NCBI GenBank assembly: GCA_017396865.1
Contig: JAFQKO010000137.1
Span: 1 to 22,455 of the forward strand
Direction of reading: 5' to 3'
Length of the DNA: 22,455 nt
From: Clostridia bacterium
Lineage (GTDB): Bacteria > Bacillota_A > Clostridia > Oscillospirales > QAKW01
Shown here: positions 1 through 7,509 of the stretch, in pieces
Position numbering within the stretch: the stretch's first letter is position 1
Layout of the letters: each line of letters opens with the position of its first letter
Notes under the pieces: model-generated
What the model saw: only the letters and a program-made list of their open reading frames with translations
What the model was told of the DNA's origin: nothing
The model's database searches: none
Made by a program: the position numbers and the translations under genes

Positions 1-3000
1 GAAATGACCACCGGTGATGCCGGCAGTACTGTAATCGAGCCCCAGACCTTTGCGGATGTTTCCGCAGCCGACGGTTCTATGGCATACTTCCTCAACGACG
101 GTCATTCCGATTCTGTCTGGACCTGTGCCAACGGCCATACCGTTTGGGGTGATGCGACCAACCGCACCGGCAAAGTCTCTTTGGAGCTCGGTACCGGTTC
201 TTCCGTAATCGAAACCAAGAATTATTATCTCAACGCAGGCGAGAGCTTCGTTCTGCCTACGTTTGACGGCTATGAGCTGGATGAATCCACTCTGCCCGTT
301 GAAGTGACCGAAGGTTCCTTTAGGATGGGCTCCGAGGATGTGACCATCACCTATCTGATCAGCGGTGTGAATCTTTCTCTGCTGACCGATCTGCTTGATC
401 AATATGCCTCTTTGGATATGGATCTCTTTGTGGATAGCAGCGGTTTGGAAGCGCTCGTTGCCACTCTGGAGGAGGCTTACGACTATTATACCGGCTCCGG
501 TGAGTTTGCCGAGGATGGCCCTCCCGATCTGACCGATCCCGAAGTCATTGCATACTTTAACGAGGAATACGATGCCTGGGTAAAGGATGCCGAAAGCCTC
601 GATCTTACCCTGGTCGATACCTATCCCCATTATCCCGCTTATGCGGATCATGAGTTTTTTGAAGACATAAACACCTCAAAGAACTGGGCGATCTCCACCA
701 AGGAAGATTGGTACGCTGTGATTGATGCTGCCAAGTCCAACCATATTTACGATACGTTCCACGTTACCAACGATATCGACTTCGGTAACGTAAAGATGGA
801 TGCTTTGGGCTATGGCGTCGATAGAAGTTTCTACGGCACACTGGACGGCCACGGCTATGCCTTTAAGAATATCTACATTGAATATGCTGATCAAGGCAAG
901 AACCATATCGGCTTGATCGGTCAGTTGTACGGTACGATCGAGAACCTGGGTATCGCAAGCGGTCTGGTCAAGACCGTTTATACCGCAGGCGACGGCTTTG
1001 GCGTCGGTGCTCTTGCAGGCGCATCCTATGGTGGCTCCAACATCATCAACTGCTGGAATGCCGCCACCGTTACCTCCACCACCGCTTCCGGTGTTGCTGC
1101 CAGTTATCTTTCCGTCGCCGGTATTGTCGGCCGCGGCATGAGTACCTCCTTGATGTCCGGTTGCTACAACATCGGTACTGTTTCCGGCACCAACCACGCA
1201 GTTGACCTCAACGACTGGGGCCAGAACTCCGCTTTTATTTACAACTCCTTCGGCGCAGGCGAACTGAAGGCAGGCAGCACCGGCCTCTTCCGCTTCAACA
1301 GCGGCACCAACGGTGAATTGGTAGCCGGATCCAGTGATCAGATTGAAAACGTTTGGGCTGTTGGCAACAACTTCAGCGCTGCCAACACCGCCGCAATCAA
1401 TACGGCGATGAATGCCTATCTTCTGGATGCTGATGCTTATGAAACCGGTGAGGTTGGTTATCGGATCAACCAGGGCTACGTTTCCGGCAAGGGCGAGCGC
1501 GTTTACTTTACCTACGTTGACGGCAAGACCGTTCACGGTACTGCAGGCAACCAGACCCGTAAAGTAACCCTGCACAACGACAGCATCACAGACGACATCG
1601 TCTTCTATGCTGCTGCAGGCAGCACCGTTGACCTCTCCGAGTATGTGATCGGCGCCACGTTTGCGGTTGCCGAGGGTTCTGAGGGCACCGTTGCCGAGAA
1701 GGCTTTGACTGTTCCCAATTCCGACCCGATCATCAACTATGAGATGTCCGGTTTGAGCTATGTCGATCTGAAGGCTGCTATCGACGCATGGGATGGCCTC
1801 AACTTCGACTACTTTGTGGGCGGCGACGAGACCGCTGCCTTGGTTGAGACCGCCACCGAAAAGATGCTGGCCGATACCTATGAGGATCAGGACGCAGTTG
1901 ATGCTGACACGGCTGCTTTGAATGCGGCTCACGTCTATAAGGACTATCCCAATCTGCCCACCACCTCCGAGATAGAAGAATATCCCGATGCTCCCGGCTA
2001 CGTCATCATGAGCGAGGACGATTACATTAACCTCACGCTCAAGGATGAAACGATTGCTGCGACCAAGACCATCTACCTGGGAGCAGACGTCACCATGACC
2101 GATGCTTCCACTAATTTGACTTTGAGCGCTTTGGTTGCCACCTTCGACGGCAAGGATCATTCCATCACCGGCCTGAAGGTGAACAGCGGTCTGTTCAATA
2201 GTATTACCACCCTGCGCAATACAACGTTTATTGATTGCCAGGCAACTGCTTGCGGCTGGAACAGCGCTCTGCTGATCAACCAGACCGCCAAGAACAACAT
2301 CCTCATGGAGAACCTGACCTTTGTGAACTGCAAGTCTACCAAGACCTCTTCCAACGGTATCTCCCTGATGATCGCGCAGTTCACCGGCGATAAGCTGACC
2401 TATAAGAACATCGTTGTTGACGGTTGTACCTTGAATATCGTCGCCAATGCCGGCATGTGCAACGTTGGCTTCCTGGGCGGCACCCACAGCGGTACCAACA
2501 TCACCGTTGAGGATGTTATCGTTAAGAATTCCCACATCGAATCTGCTACCACCAGCAACGGCAGCGGCCGCGGCCTGGTATTCGGTGAGCAGACCGGTGC
2601 AACCGCTACCTATAAGAACATCGCTCTCTACAACAACACCTCCGCCCATCCCGCTTGGGGTGTAAACGGTTCTGTTGTCGGTGTGTTCAAGAACAACGCT
2701 ACCGCTACCGCTACCAACATCGTGGCCTATAATAACCTGTCCGACGATCATCCCGAGAGTCATTGGACCGGCAACCTCTTTGACGGTGCGAACGTTAACG
2801 ACGAGCATCTTGTTACGACTAACGTTTCTGCCAGATATGCCGCTTCCGCTTATGCTACCGCTTATGCAAATAATCAGGTAGAAGGCGCCAAGACCTGGGC
2901 AATCAATCCCGACGGTGAAGTTGTATTCGCCACCGAGGGTCTGCCCGTTAAGGTTTCCTTCGTTGTAGGCGAAGAGACCTTCGACTACTATACCGACAAT

Positions 3001-3633
3001 GCAGGTACCATGCTGCTGGTTGACACCGAGATGATCGCTGCCAATGAGTGGGATAAGGAGATCGCGGCTGTCCATACCGAGGACACCGTCTACACCGCCA
3101 AGACCTGCGACCACGTTATGGAAGAAGAGTGGACCCACATTGAGGGCACCGAGACCCATAAGCGCGCTTGCACTTTGGGTTGCGGCTACGAAGAGACCGC
3201 AGATTGCGAATACACCTCCGTTGTAACCGAGCCCACCTGCTGCGCAGCAGGCTACACCACCAAGACCTGTAACCATTGCGGCAACGTCATCATTGAAGAA
3301 GGCGCTCCCGCAACCAACGATCATGCTTGGGGCGATTGGTTCGTAGAGACTCCCGCCACCACCACCGAGCCCGGTGTTGAGAAGCGCGTCTGCTCCAACG
3401 ACGGCTGCTCCGCTTTCGAGACGCAGGAAATTCCTGTTCTGGAATATGCGATCGGCGATACCAACGGCGACGGCACCATGAACTCCGCCGACGTTGTTAT
3501 GCTGATGAAGCGGGTTGCTTCCGGCAACAATCCCGAAGGCTTTGTTGAGGCAGTTGCCGATATCAACGAAGATGGCCAGATCAACTCTGCCGATACCGTT
3601 GCTCTGATGAAGAAGGTTTCCGCAGGAGCCTGA
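1..3633 (+). CDS. Dockerin-bearing surface protein with two repeated beta-helix units (5' partial)
   Basis: The reading frame is open from the first base, so the true start and any signal peptide lie outside the window; the ATG at 4 has no visible ribosome site. At least 1,209 residues are present. Roughly residues 28-470 and 489-945 are two copies of one layout: a beta module, a short helical module, then a Gly/Asn/Thr-rich beta-helix region with GLUG-like turns (FYGTLDGHGYAFKNI, matched by LVATFDGKDHSITGL). About 1030-1145 is a Cys/His/Trp-rich linker with CxxC pairs. Residues 1150-1208 form a type I dockerin with two calcium loops (DTNGDGTMNSAD and DINEDGQINSAD). In this family a dockerin docks onto a cohesin-bearing scaffold or cell-surface partner; no cohesin or catalytic domain is visible here. 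The likely role, adhesion or glycan binding at the cell surface, is inference. A strong terminator follows 14 bases after the stop. Confidence 0.85.
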   Translation, partial: EMTTGDAGSTVIEPQTFADVSAADGSMAYFLNDGHSDSVWTCANGHTVWGDATNRTGKVSLELGTGSSVIETKNYYLNAGESFVLPTFDGYELDESTLPVEVTEGSFRMGSEDVTITYLISGVNLSLLTDLLDQYASLDMDLFVDSSGLEALVATLEEAYDYYTGSGEFAEDGPPDLTDPEVIAYFNEEYDAWVKDAESLDLTLVDTYPHYPAYADHEFFEDINTSKNWAISTKEDWYAVIDAAKSNHIYDTFHVTNDIDFGNVKMDALGYGVDRSFYGTLDGHGYAFKNIYIEYADQGKNHIGLIGQLYGTIENLGIASGLVKTVYTAGDGFGVGALAGASYGGSNIINCWNAATVTSTTASGVAASYLSVAGIVGRGMSTSLMSGCYNIGTVSGTNHAVDLNDWGQNSAFIYNSFGAGELKAGSTGLFRFNSGTNGELVAGSSDQIENVWAVGNNFSAANTAAINTAMNAYLLDADAYETGEVGYRINQGYVSGKGERVYFTYVDGKTVHGTAGNQTRKVTLHNDSITDDIVFYAAAGSTVDLSEYVIGATFAVAEGSEGTVAEKALTVPNSDPIINYEMSGLSYVDLKAAIDAWDGLNFDYFVGGDETAALVETATEKMLADTYEDQDAVDADTAALNAAHVYKDYPNLPTTSEIEEYPDAPGYVIMSEDDYINLTLKDETIAATKTIYLGADVTMTDASTNLTLSALVATFDGKDHSITGLKVNSGLFNSITTLRNTTFIDCQATACGWNSALLINQTAKNNILMENLTFVNCKSTKTSSNGISLMIAQFTGDKLTYKNIVVDGCTLNIVANAGMCNVGFLGGTHSGTNITVEDVIVKNSHIESATTSNGSGRGLVFGEQTGATATYKNIALYNNTSAHPAWGVNGSVVGVFKNNATATATNIVAYNNLSDDHPESHWTGNLFDGANVNDEHLVTTNVSARYAASAYATAYANNQVEGAKTWAINPDGEVVFATEGLPVKVSFVVGEETFDYYTDNAGTMLLVDTEMIAANEWDKEIAAVHTEDTVYTAKTCDHVMEEEWTHIEGTETHKRACTLGCGYEETADCEYTSVVTEPTCCAAGYTTKTCNHCGNVIIEEGAPATNDHAWGDWFVETPATTTEPGVEKRVCSNDGCSAFETQEIPVLEYAIGDTNGDGTMNSADVVMLMKRVASGNNPEGFVEAVADINEDGQINSADTVALMKKVSAGA

Positions 3634-3646
3634 TCATTATAGTTAC

Positions 3647-3684
3647 AAAAAAATTCCGTGTGCTTTTGCACACGGAATTTTTTT
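3647..3684 (+). terminator. Intrinsic terminator of the dockerin protein gene
   Basis: A perfect 13-bp stem (3651-3663 with 3668-3680) closes a TTTT loop and is flanked by A and T runs that can lengthen the stem to 17 bp. It lies just after the TGA at 3631-3633. The T run gives a normal + strand terminator, and the A run could serve the other strand. Confidence 0.92.
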
Positions 3685-3711
3685 ACAGCGTGTCAAGAAA
3701 CTATTTATAAA
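3682..3711 (+). promoter_or_regulatory. Possible sigma-A promoter inside the intergenic region
   Basis: TTTACA (3682-3687) and TATAAA (3706-3711) are 18 bases apart, each one base off consensus. No coding gene follows on this strand before the terminator at 3827-3853, so if active it would make a short non-coding RNA. AT-rich sequence can produce such matches by chance. Confidence 0.28.
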
Positions 3712-3723
3712 TTTGACACGCTG
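3686..3723. repeat. 11-bp perfect inverted repeat with 16-base spacer
   Basis: CAGCGTGTCAA at 3686-3696 is the exact reverse complement of 3713-3723. The arms bracket the possible -10 element at 3706-3711. It could be an operator or an RNA hairpin. There is no T run behind it, so it is not a terminator. Confidence 0.7.
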
Positions 3724-3853
3724 GGAGACTGATTAAAAAAGAGTGCCGAATTCGTCGAAATGATCCCGATCGCGTATGTGATACGCTGAGCGGTCATTTC
3801 GGCGGATAGCAGAAAAATTCCAATCTAAATCCGCATCACTATGCGGATTTTTT
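3718..3853 (+). ncRNA. Candidate structured small RNA
   Basis: This is a segment of about 135 bases with no convincing reading frame, lying between a possible promoter (3682-3711) and a second intrinsic terminator (3827-3853). The interior can fold: CGAAATGA (3756-3763) pairs with 3794-3801, enclosing a CGTAT/ATACG hairpin (3772-3776 with 3781-3785). I do not recognise it as any known RNA family. The claim rests on promoter, fold and terminator being correctly spaced, so it is a hypothesis. Confidence 0.25.
3827..3853 (+). terminator. Second intrinsic terminator in the intergenic region
   Basis: A perfect 10-bp stem (3827-3836 with 3841-3850) and loop CACT lead into a six-base T run (3848-3853). 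It points along the + strand, about 145 bases beyond the strong terminator that already closes the upstream gene, which is why a separate short transcript is suspected. Confidence 0.8.
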
Positions 3854-3867
3854 CCTTATAAAATGAA

Positions 3868-3900
3868 CAAGGAGAAAGAGTAGGTGTTTCTTTCTCCTTG
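3868..3900. repeat. 12-bp perfect inverted repeat downstream of galM
   Basis: Bases 3868-3879 pair exactly with 3889-3900 around a 9-base loop. Behind it on the - strand there is only a weak T-rich stretch, so it may be a poor terminator or mRNA 3'-end stabiliser for the galM transcript, which stops 87 bases earlier. The remaining 3901-3987 holds no recognisable gene. Confidence 0.6.
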
Positions 3901-3987
3901 CAATCTTTAATATTGGCGCATACTTTAGGTTTTACCCATTTTTCTGCGGTCGGTGCCTTTTTTGACAGTCTAAAAAAATATGCTTGC

Positions 3988-4986
3988 TCAGCGGAAGCGA
4001 TACTCGGTAACCGACTTAAACTGCTCGCCCTTTTTCAGGGTTGCGGTGGGGAATTCGGGATGGTTGGGGGCATCGGGATAGGTTTGAGTCTCCAGACAGA
4101 AGCCCTGGAAGCGGCCCATCGCACCCGATTTGCCGACAGGATTATTCAGGCAGCAGCCCGCATAGAATTGCACAGCGGGCATATCGGTATAGCAATCCAT
4201 GGTGATGCCCGTTTCGGGAGAAACGGCGGTGGCGGCCAAGCGCAGGCCCTTGCCGTCCAGGCAGAAGTTATGATCGTAGCCGAGGCCCTTTTTGAGCTGA
4301 TCATCGGAATAGTCCTCGATCTCCGCACCGATCCGCTTGGGGGTAGTGAAATCAAAGGGGGTGCCGACAACGGGACGCAGCTCACCGGTAGGGATCAGCA
4401 GCTCGTCCACGGGGGTATAGGCCGAAGCGTTGATGGTGAGGATATGGTTGGTGATGGGTGCGCCGTCCTGACCGTTGAGGTTAAAATAGCAATGGTTGGT
4501 GGGGTTATAAACGGTATCCTGATCGGTATCTGCCTCATAAGCCAGTCGAAGGGCGTTATTTTCGACCGAGAAGGTCACGGAAACCTTCATGTTGCCCGGA
4601 TACCCCTCTTCGCCGTCGGCCAGCGCAGAGGTCATTTTTACGGCATTCTCGCCGATCGCCTCCGCCGCCCAGATCTTATGGCTCAAGCCCTTCACGCCGC
4701 CATGGAGATGGCCTCTGCCTTTCTCGTTGCAGCCGACGTCGTATTCCACGCCGTTTAAGGTGAACTTACCCTTGGCGATGCGGTTGGCATAGCGGCCGAC
4801 GGTGGCACCGAGGTAGCCGTCCATGGTCAGGTAGCCCTCCAGATCATTGTAGCCCAACGCCACGTCGGTGCCCTGATAGCGGATCGCCTGCAGAGTTGCA
4901 CCGTATGTAAGAATCGAAACCTCCAGATCGCCGTTGGCGATGGTGTACTTTTCGGCCTTGCCGAACGCTTCCTTTTGAATGCTCAT
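3988..4986 (-). CDS. galM: Aldose 1-epimerase (galactose mutarotase)
   Basis: It interconverts the alpha and beta anomers of aldohexoses such as galactose and glucose in the cytoplasm, feeding the Leloir pathway. The 332-residue product has the usual family length and conserved sites: ANRI with Arg69, HLHGG with His95, NPTNHCYFNL with the catalytic acid His165, YDHNF with Asp238, and CLETQ with the catalytic base Glu299. An ATG eight codons further upstream is in frame, but the start at 4986 is preferred because AAGGAG sits 8 bases before it. That ribosome site is made from the last codons and stop of ung, so the two genes are coupled. No galK, galT or galE is nearby, so the exact sugar route is not shown. 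Confidence 0.95.
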   Translation of the reverse strand: MSIQKEAFGKAEKYTIANGDLEVSILTYGATLQAIRYQGTDVALGYNDLEGYLTMDGYLGATVGRYANRIAKGKFTLNGVEYDVGCNEKGRGHLHGGVKGLSHKIWAAEAIGENAVKMTSALADGEEGYPGNMKVSVTFSVENNALRLAYEADTDQDTVYNPTNHCYFNLNGQDGAPITNHILTINASAYTPVDELLIPTGELRPVVGTPFDFTTPKRIGAEIEDYSDDQLKKGLGYDHNFCLDGKGLRLAATAVSPETGITMDCYTDMPAVQFYAGCCLNNPVGKSGAMGRFQGFCLETQTYPDAPNHPEFPTATLKKGEQFKSVTEYRFR

Positions 4987-4991
4987 TTTCC

Positions 4992-5651
4992 TTACTCCTT
5001 TAAATCCCAATCAATGGGTTCTTTTAAAAATTCATTGGCGCGCTTAAAATGATCGCAGCCGAAAAATCCGTTATAAGCCGATAACGGGCTGGGGTGGGCA
5101 CATTCCAGCACCAAATGGTTTGGGTTGGTCAGAAGGGATTTTTTCGCCCTTGCGTGGCTGCCCCAGAGCATAAAGACCATCGGATCGGGGCGGTCGTTGA
5201 GCAGCTCTATGATCCGATCGGTGAGCTGCTCCCAGCCCATCCCCCGATGGGAGGCGGCGGCGCCCGCCCGCACCGTCAGCACGGTATTGAGCAACAGCAC
5301 ACCCTCCTCTGCCCACTTTTGCAGATAGCCGTGGTTGGGCGGGGTGATGCCCAGCTCCCGCTCCAGCTCCTTAAAGATGTTTTTCAGGGACGGCGGCGGC
5401 TCGACCCCCTTTTGCACCGAAAAGCACATTCCGTGCGCCTGATTGGGGCCGTGATAGGGGTCCTGACCCAAAATAACGACCTTCACCTTTTCATAGGGAG
5501 TGGCCTTGAGGGCGTTGAAGATATCCCCCATCGGCGGGTAGATCACCCGCGCGCGATATTCCGCTTTTAAAAACTCCCGCAACTCCCGATAATAGGAAGC
5601 CGCAAACTGGTCGGCCAGAAGGGCGTCCCAGCTATTACCTAAATGCACCAT
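4992..5651 (-). CDS. ung: Uracil-DNA glycosylase, family 1
   Basis: It removes uracil from DNA, from cytosine deamination or dUMP incorporation, as the first step of base excision repair. The 219 residues match the normal length. GQDPYHG at 62-68 carries the water-activating Asp64; HPSPLSA begins at His186 and is the DNA-inserting, catalytic His loop; [12 protein letters not shown] is the proline-rich loop. The ATG lies one base after the stop of the upstream membrane protein gene, and the stop is 5 bases before the galM start, so this is the middle gene of a coupled three-gene transcript. No functional tie between uracil repair and galM is evident; the grouping looks like shared expression. 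Confidence 0.96.
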   Translation of the reverse strand: MVHLGNSWDALLADQFAASYYRELREFLKAEYRARVIYPPMGDIFNALKATPYEKVKVVILGQDPYHGPNQAHGMCFSVQKGVEPPPSLKNIFKELERELGITPPNHGYLQKWAEEGVLLLNTVLTVRAGAAASHRGMGWEQLTDRIIELLNDRPDPMVFMLWGSHARAKKSLLTNPNHLVLECAHPSPLSAYNGFFGCDHFKRANEFLKEPIDWDLKE

Positions 5652-5652
5652 A

Positions 5653-6030
5653 TCAATCCAGATCCTTACATAGCGTTCCGATCATTTTGCAAAGCAGCCG
5701 AATGGGGATCCCCAGCAGAAACCAAAGGCAGGTGAAGGGCAGGCAGATCTGCCCCCAAAGATTGCCGCGGAGCTTGGAATAATCCCAAACGTTTGCTTTC
5801 AAGATCAGGTTAAACAGAATTCCAAAGAGCAGCTCGATGGCGGTGATGACCAAGGCCGCCCTGAGGCAAAACCGCAGGGTTTTGCTTTTGGCGCAGGGGT
5901 ACAGCGCCAAAAGGGCGAAGCCGCCCGCCCAAGCCATGCTCCAATGGGTATGCCCCCGCCACAGCCATTCCAACAGCGGATAGCCCGCAAAGCCTGCGGC
6001 GAAGGACACGATCTTTTCACTTTCCTTCAA
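5653..6030 (-). CDS. Small CmpB-like membrane protein (putative ABC transporter type IV family)
   Basis: A 125-residue protein with about four hydrophobic segments. The stretch [18 protein letters not shown] followed by a Trp-rich helix resembles the Firmicutes family annotated as putative ABC-transporter type IV (CmpB-like). That name is historical: no ATPase is encoded nearby and the role is unknown. The start is TTG at 6030, forced by an in-frame TGA at 6039-6037; the purine-rich AGGAAAGGGG (6050-6041) lies 10 bases upstream. An ATG at 6040 opens a different frame and stops after seven codons. It is first in the operon with ung and galM and has its own promoter. Confidence 0.72.
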   Translation of the reverse strand: MKESEKIVSFAAGFAGYPLLEWLWRGHTHWSMAWAGGFALLALYPCAKSKTLRFCLRAALVITAIELLFGILFNLILKANVWDYSKLRGNLWGQICLPFTCLWFLLGIPIRLLCKMIGTLCKDLD

Positions 6031-6071
6031 AACGGTTCATCCCCTTTCCTAAGATAGGATGAACCATTTAA

Positions 6072-6100
6072 ATCATATCATTCTTTGCAAAAAATAGCAA
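6072..6100 (-). promoter_or_regulatory. Sigma-A promoter for the membrane protein-ung-galM operon
   Basis: On the - strand TTGCTA (6100-6095) and TATGAT (6077-6072) are 17 bases apart, and a TG one base before the -10 gives an extended -10 form. Predicted transcription begins near 6065, about 35 bases before the TTG start. It lies just after the stop of the next upstream - strand gene. Confidence 0.65.
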
Positions 6101-6108
6101 TAGAAATA

Positions 6109-6432
6109 TTATTTCGTCTTGGCGCACCACACGGCGCAGACGATATAGCCCACAACTGTCCAGCCCAGCAGCAGATTGAGCCAAAGCAACCTTTTGCGGG
6201 CGGGCATTTCCTTGCGGTAGGCAAGGTAGGCAGGCAGGGTATAGAGCGGCACCGCGGGGATCGAGAGCGCCCCGCAGATGACGGCGATGGCAGGCGGGGT
6301 CATCCCCTCCAGACCGGTATTGAGGCTGAAAAAGCTGATCAGCGCACCCAGCAGAATGACGCAGAAGGCAAGCGTCCAGACCACCCGCCAGCCGAGATAG
6401 ATGCTGTTTTCTTTATTGGATATCCTTTTCAT
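6109..6432 (-). CDS. Small membrane protein of the superinfection-immunity type
   Basis: A 107-residue protein with three predicted membrane helices (about residues 14-36, 44-70 and 82-102). The C-terminal pattern LLWLNLLLGWTVVGYIVCAV after a Tyr-Arg-Lys loop is characteristic of the small family named after phage T4 superinfection-immunity protein, common in bacterial chromosomes where its role is unknown. ATG 6432 is preceded by GGGAG with 6-base spacing. It is divergent from the lipid kinase gene, sharing a 112-base intergenic region. No phage genes surround it, so an anti-phage role is not supported by context. Confidence 0.65.
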   Translation of the reverse strand: MKRISNKENSIYLGWRVVWTLAFCVILLGALISFFSLNTGLEGMTPPAIAVICGALSIPAVPLYTLPAYLAYRKEMPARKRLLWLNLLLGWTVVGYIVCAVWCAKTK

Positions 6433-6460
6433 GGCAGACTCCCAACTCTAAATTTTCTTA

Positions 6461-6469
6461 ATCATATCA
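6461..6469 (-). promoter_or_regulatory. Possible extended -10 promoter element for the 107-residue membrane protein
   Basis: On the - strand TGA followed by TATGAT forms an extended -10 element about 30 bases before the start codon. The -35 region is poor. It resembles the -10 of the operon promoter at 6072-6077. Confidence 0.35.
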
Positions 6470-6489
6470 CACTATTCGTTAAAATACCA

Positions 6490-6517
6490 TTGAAATTTTC
6501 AAAAATTTCAGTATAAT
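6490..6517 (+). promoter_or_regulatory. Sigma-A promoter of the lipid kinase gene
   Basis: TTGAAA (6490-6495), a 16-base spacer and a perfect TATAAT (6512-6517). Transcription would begin near 6524, leaving a short leader with the AAGGAGG ribosome site at 6530-6536. A palindrome fills the space between the two elements. Confidence 0.75.
6491..6510. promoter_or_regulatory. Palindromic operator candidate in the lipid kinase promoter
   Basis: TGAAATTT (6491-6498) and AAATTTCA (6503-6510) are exact inverted copies around TCAA. The site overlaps the -35 and reaches one base short of the -10, the classical place for a repressor dimer. The regulator is not identified. Confidence 0.45.
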
Positions 6518-6544
6518 ATTAAATGTGAGAAGGAGGTGAGTTCC

Positions 6545-7429
6545 ATGTCGAAGCACGCATTAGTTATCATCAATCCGAAGGCGGGGCAGAAAAAGGCCCG
6601 CAAGCATACCTTTGAGATCGTTGACCGCCTGAGTCGGGATGGATACTCGGTCTCGATCCGCACCACCATCAAGGCGGGCGACGCCACCACCTTTGCGCAG
6701 CAATACGGCCCCGATCAGGATCTGATCGTTTGCTGCGGCGGCGACGGTACCCTCAACGAGGTGATCAACGGCATCACCTCCGTAGGCTGCACCGCACCGC
6801 TCGGCTACGTGCCCGCAGGCACCACCAACGACTTTGCCCGTACCGTGCGGCTGCCCAAAAAGGTGGAAAAATGCATGGATCGCATCCTCTCCACCCTCCC
6901 CCGCAACTGCGACATCGGGCGGTTCAACGGCCGCGATTTCACCTATATTGCCTCGGCAGGCGCCTTCACCAAGGTCTCCTATTCCACCCCTCAGCGGCTG
7001 AAAAACCGCCTGGGGCATACCGCCTACCTTTGGGAGGGCATCAAGGAGATCGGGCATATTACCCCCTTCCGTGCCAAGGTGACCTTCAACGGCAGAACCG
7101 AGGAGGATGAATTTGTTTTCATCTCCGTTTCCAATTCCACCTCCATCGCAGGCCTCTTCAAGCTCAATCGGCTGGACGTTCGCCTCGACGACGGCGAATT
7201 TGAGCTGATGCTGATCCGCAACCCGAAAAACGCCGTGGAGCTAATACGGGTCATCACGGGGCTGGTGGGCGGCAAATACGACCCCCGCTACGTGATCTTC
7301 GACCACGTTCGCCACGTTCGGTTCGAATTTGAAAAGCCCATCGAATGGACGCTGGACGGTGAATCCGGCAAGGCCCACACCGAGGTAGAGATCGGCGTTT
7401 TAGACGACGTGATCCGAATCTTTTATTAA
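6545..7429 (+). CDS. Diacylglycerol/lipid kinase family protein (YegS/DgkB type)
   Basis: A 294-residue cytosolic or membrane-associated kinase, expected to phosphorylate a lipid such as diacylglycerol with ATP, returning it to phospholipid synthesis. Visible motifs are INPKAG near residue 9, the nucleotide-binding GGDGTLNEVINGI beginning at residue 65, and PAGTTNDFAR near 90. LDGE near 273 matches the C-terminal catalytic-domain motif. The length is normal for the family. ATG 6545 is chosen because AAGGAGG ends 8 bases upstream; a GTG at 6536 is in frame but overlaps that ribosome site. The gene is monocistronic or followed by a 53-codon small gene after a terminator. Members also act on sphingoid or other lipids, so the substrate is not fixed. 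Confidence 0.92.
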   Translation: MSKHALVIINPKAGQKKARKHTFEIVDRLSRDGYSVSIRTTIKAGDATTFAQQYGPDQDLIVCCGGDGTLNEVINGITSVGCTAPLGYVPAGTTNDFARTVRLPKKVEKCMDRILSTLPRNCDIGRFNGRDFTYIASAGAFTKVSYSTPQRLKNRLGHTAYLWEGIKEIGHITPFRAKVTFNGRTEEDEFVFISVSNSTSIAGLFKLNRLDVRLDDGEFELMLIRNPKNAVELIRVITGLVGGKYDPRYVIFDHVRHVRFEFEKPIEWTLDGESGKAHTEVEIGVLDDVIRIFY

Positions 7430-7433
7430 AATG

Positions 7434-7466
7434 AAATCGCTGTCCGTTTTTTGGGACAGCGATTTT
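7434..7466 (+). terminator. Intrinsic terminator after the lipid kinase, usable on both strands
   Basis: A perfect 12-bp stem (7434-7445 with 7454-7465) and an 8-base loop, beginning 4 bases after the lipid kinase stop, with a T run on the + side. On the - strand it also ends in a T-rich tract and is the first good terminator downstream of hydF. Confidence 0.87.
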
Positions 7467-7474
7467 GTTATACT
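7466..7474 (+). promoter_or_regulatory. Possible extended -10 element for the 53-residue peptide gene
   Basis: TGT then TATACT (7469-7474) forms an extended -10 immediately behind the terminator stem, with no convincing -35. It would give a leader of about 29 bases before the ATG at 7510. Confidence 0.3.
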
Positions 7475-7509
7475 GAGCTCAACAAAGAAAAAGAAGGGAG
7501 TTTCAGTAT

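Noticed and set aside
676..3324. An 882-codon open frame on the - strand opposite the dockerin protein
   Set aside because: It is an antisense shadow. The + strand has clear repeats, calcium loops and a terminator, while the antisense product is Gly/Val-rich without motifs or a ribosome site.
3944..3963. GGTCGGTGCC followed by a T run, similar to the 3' end of some tracrRNAs
   Set aside because: There is no complementary stem upstream, no repeat array and no cas gene, so the likeness is too short to mean anything.
3898..4758. A 286-codon + strand frame beginning with TTG in the intergenic region
   Set aside because: Most of it is antisense to galM, whose catalytic residues are all present; the start lies in a hairpin arm and has no proper ribosome site.
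6109..6432. Superinfection-immunity-like protein considered as a phage remnant or defence gene
   Set aside because: No integrase, attachment site or other phage gene is present; the family is widespread in ordinary bacterial chromosomes.
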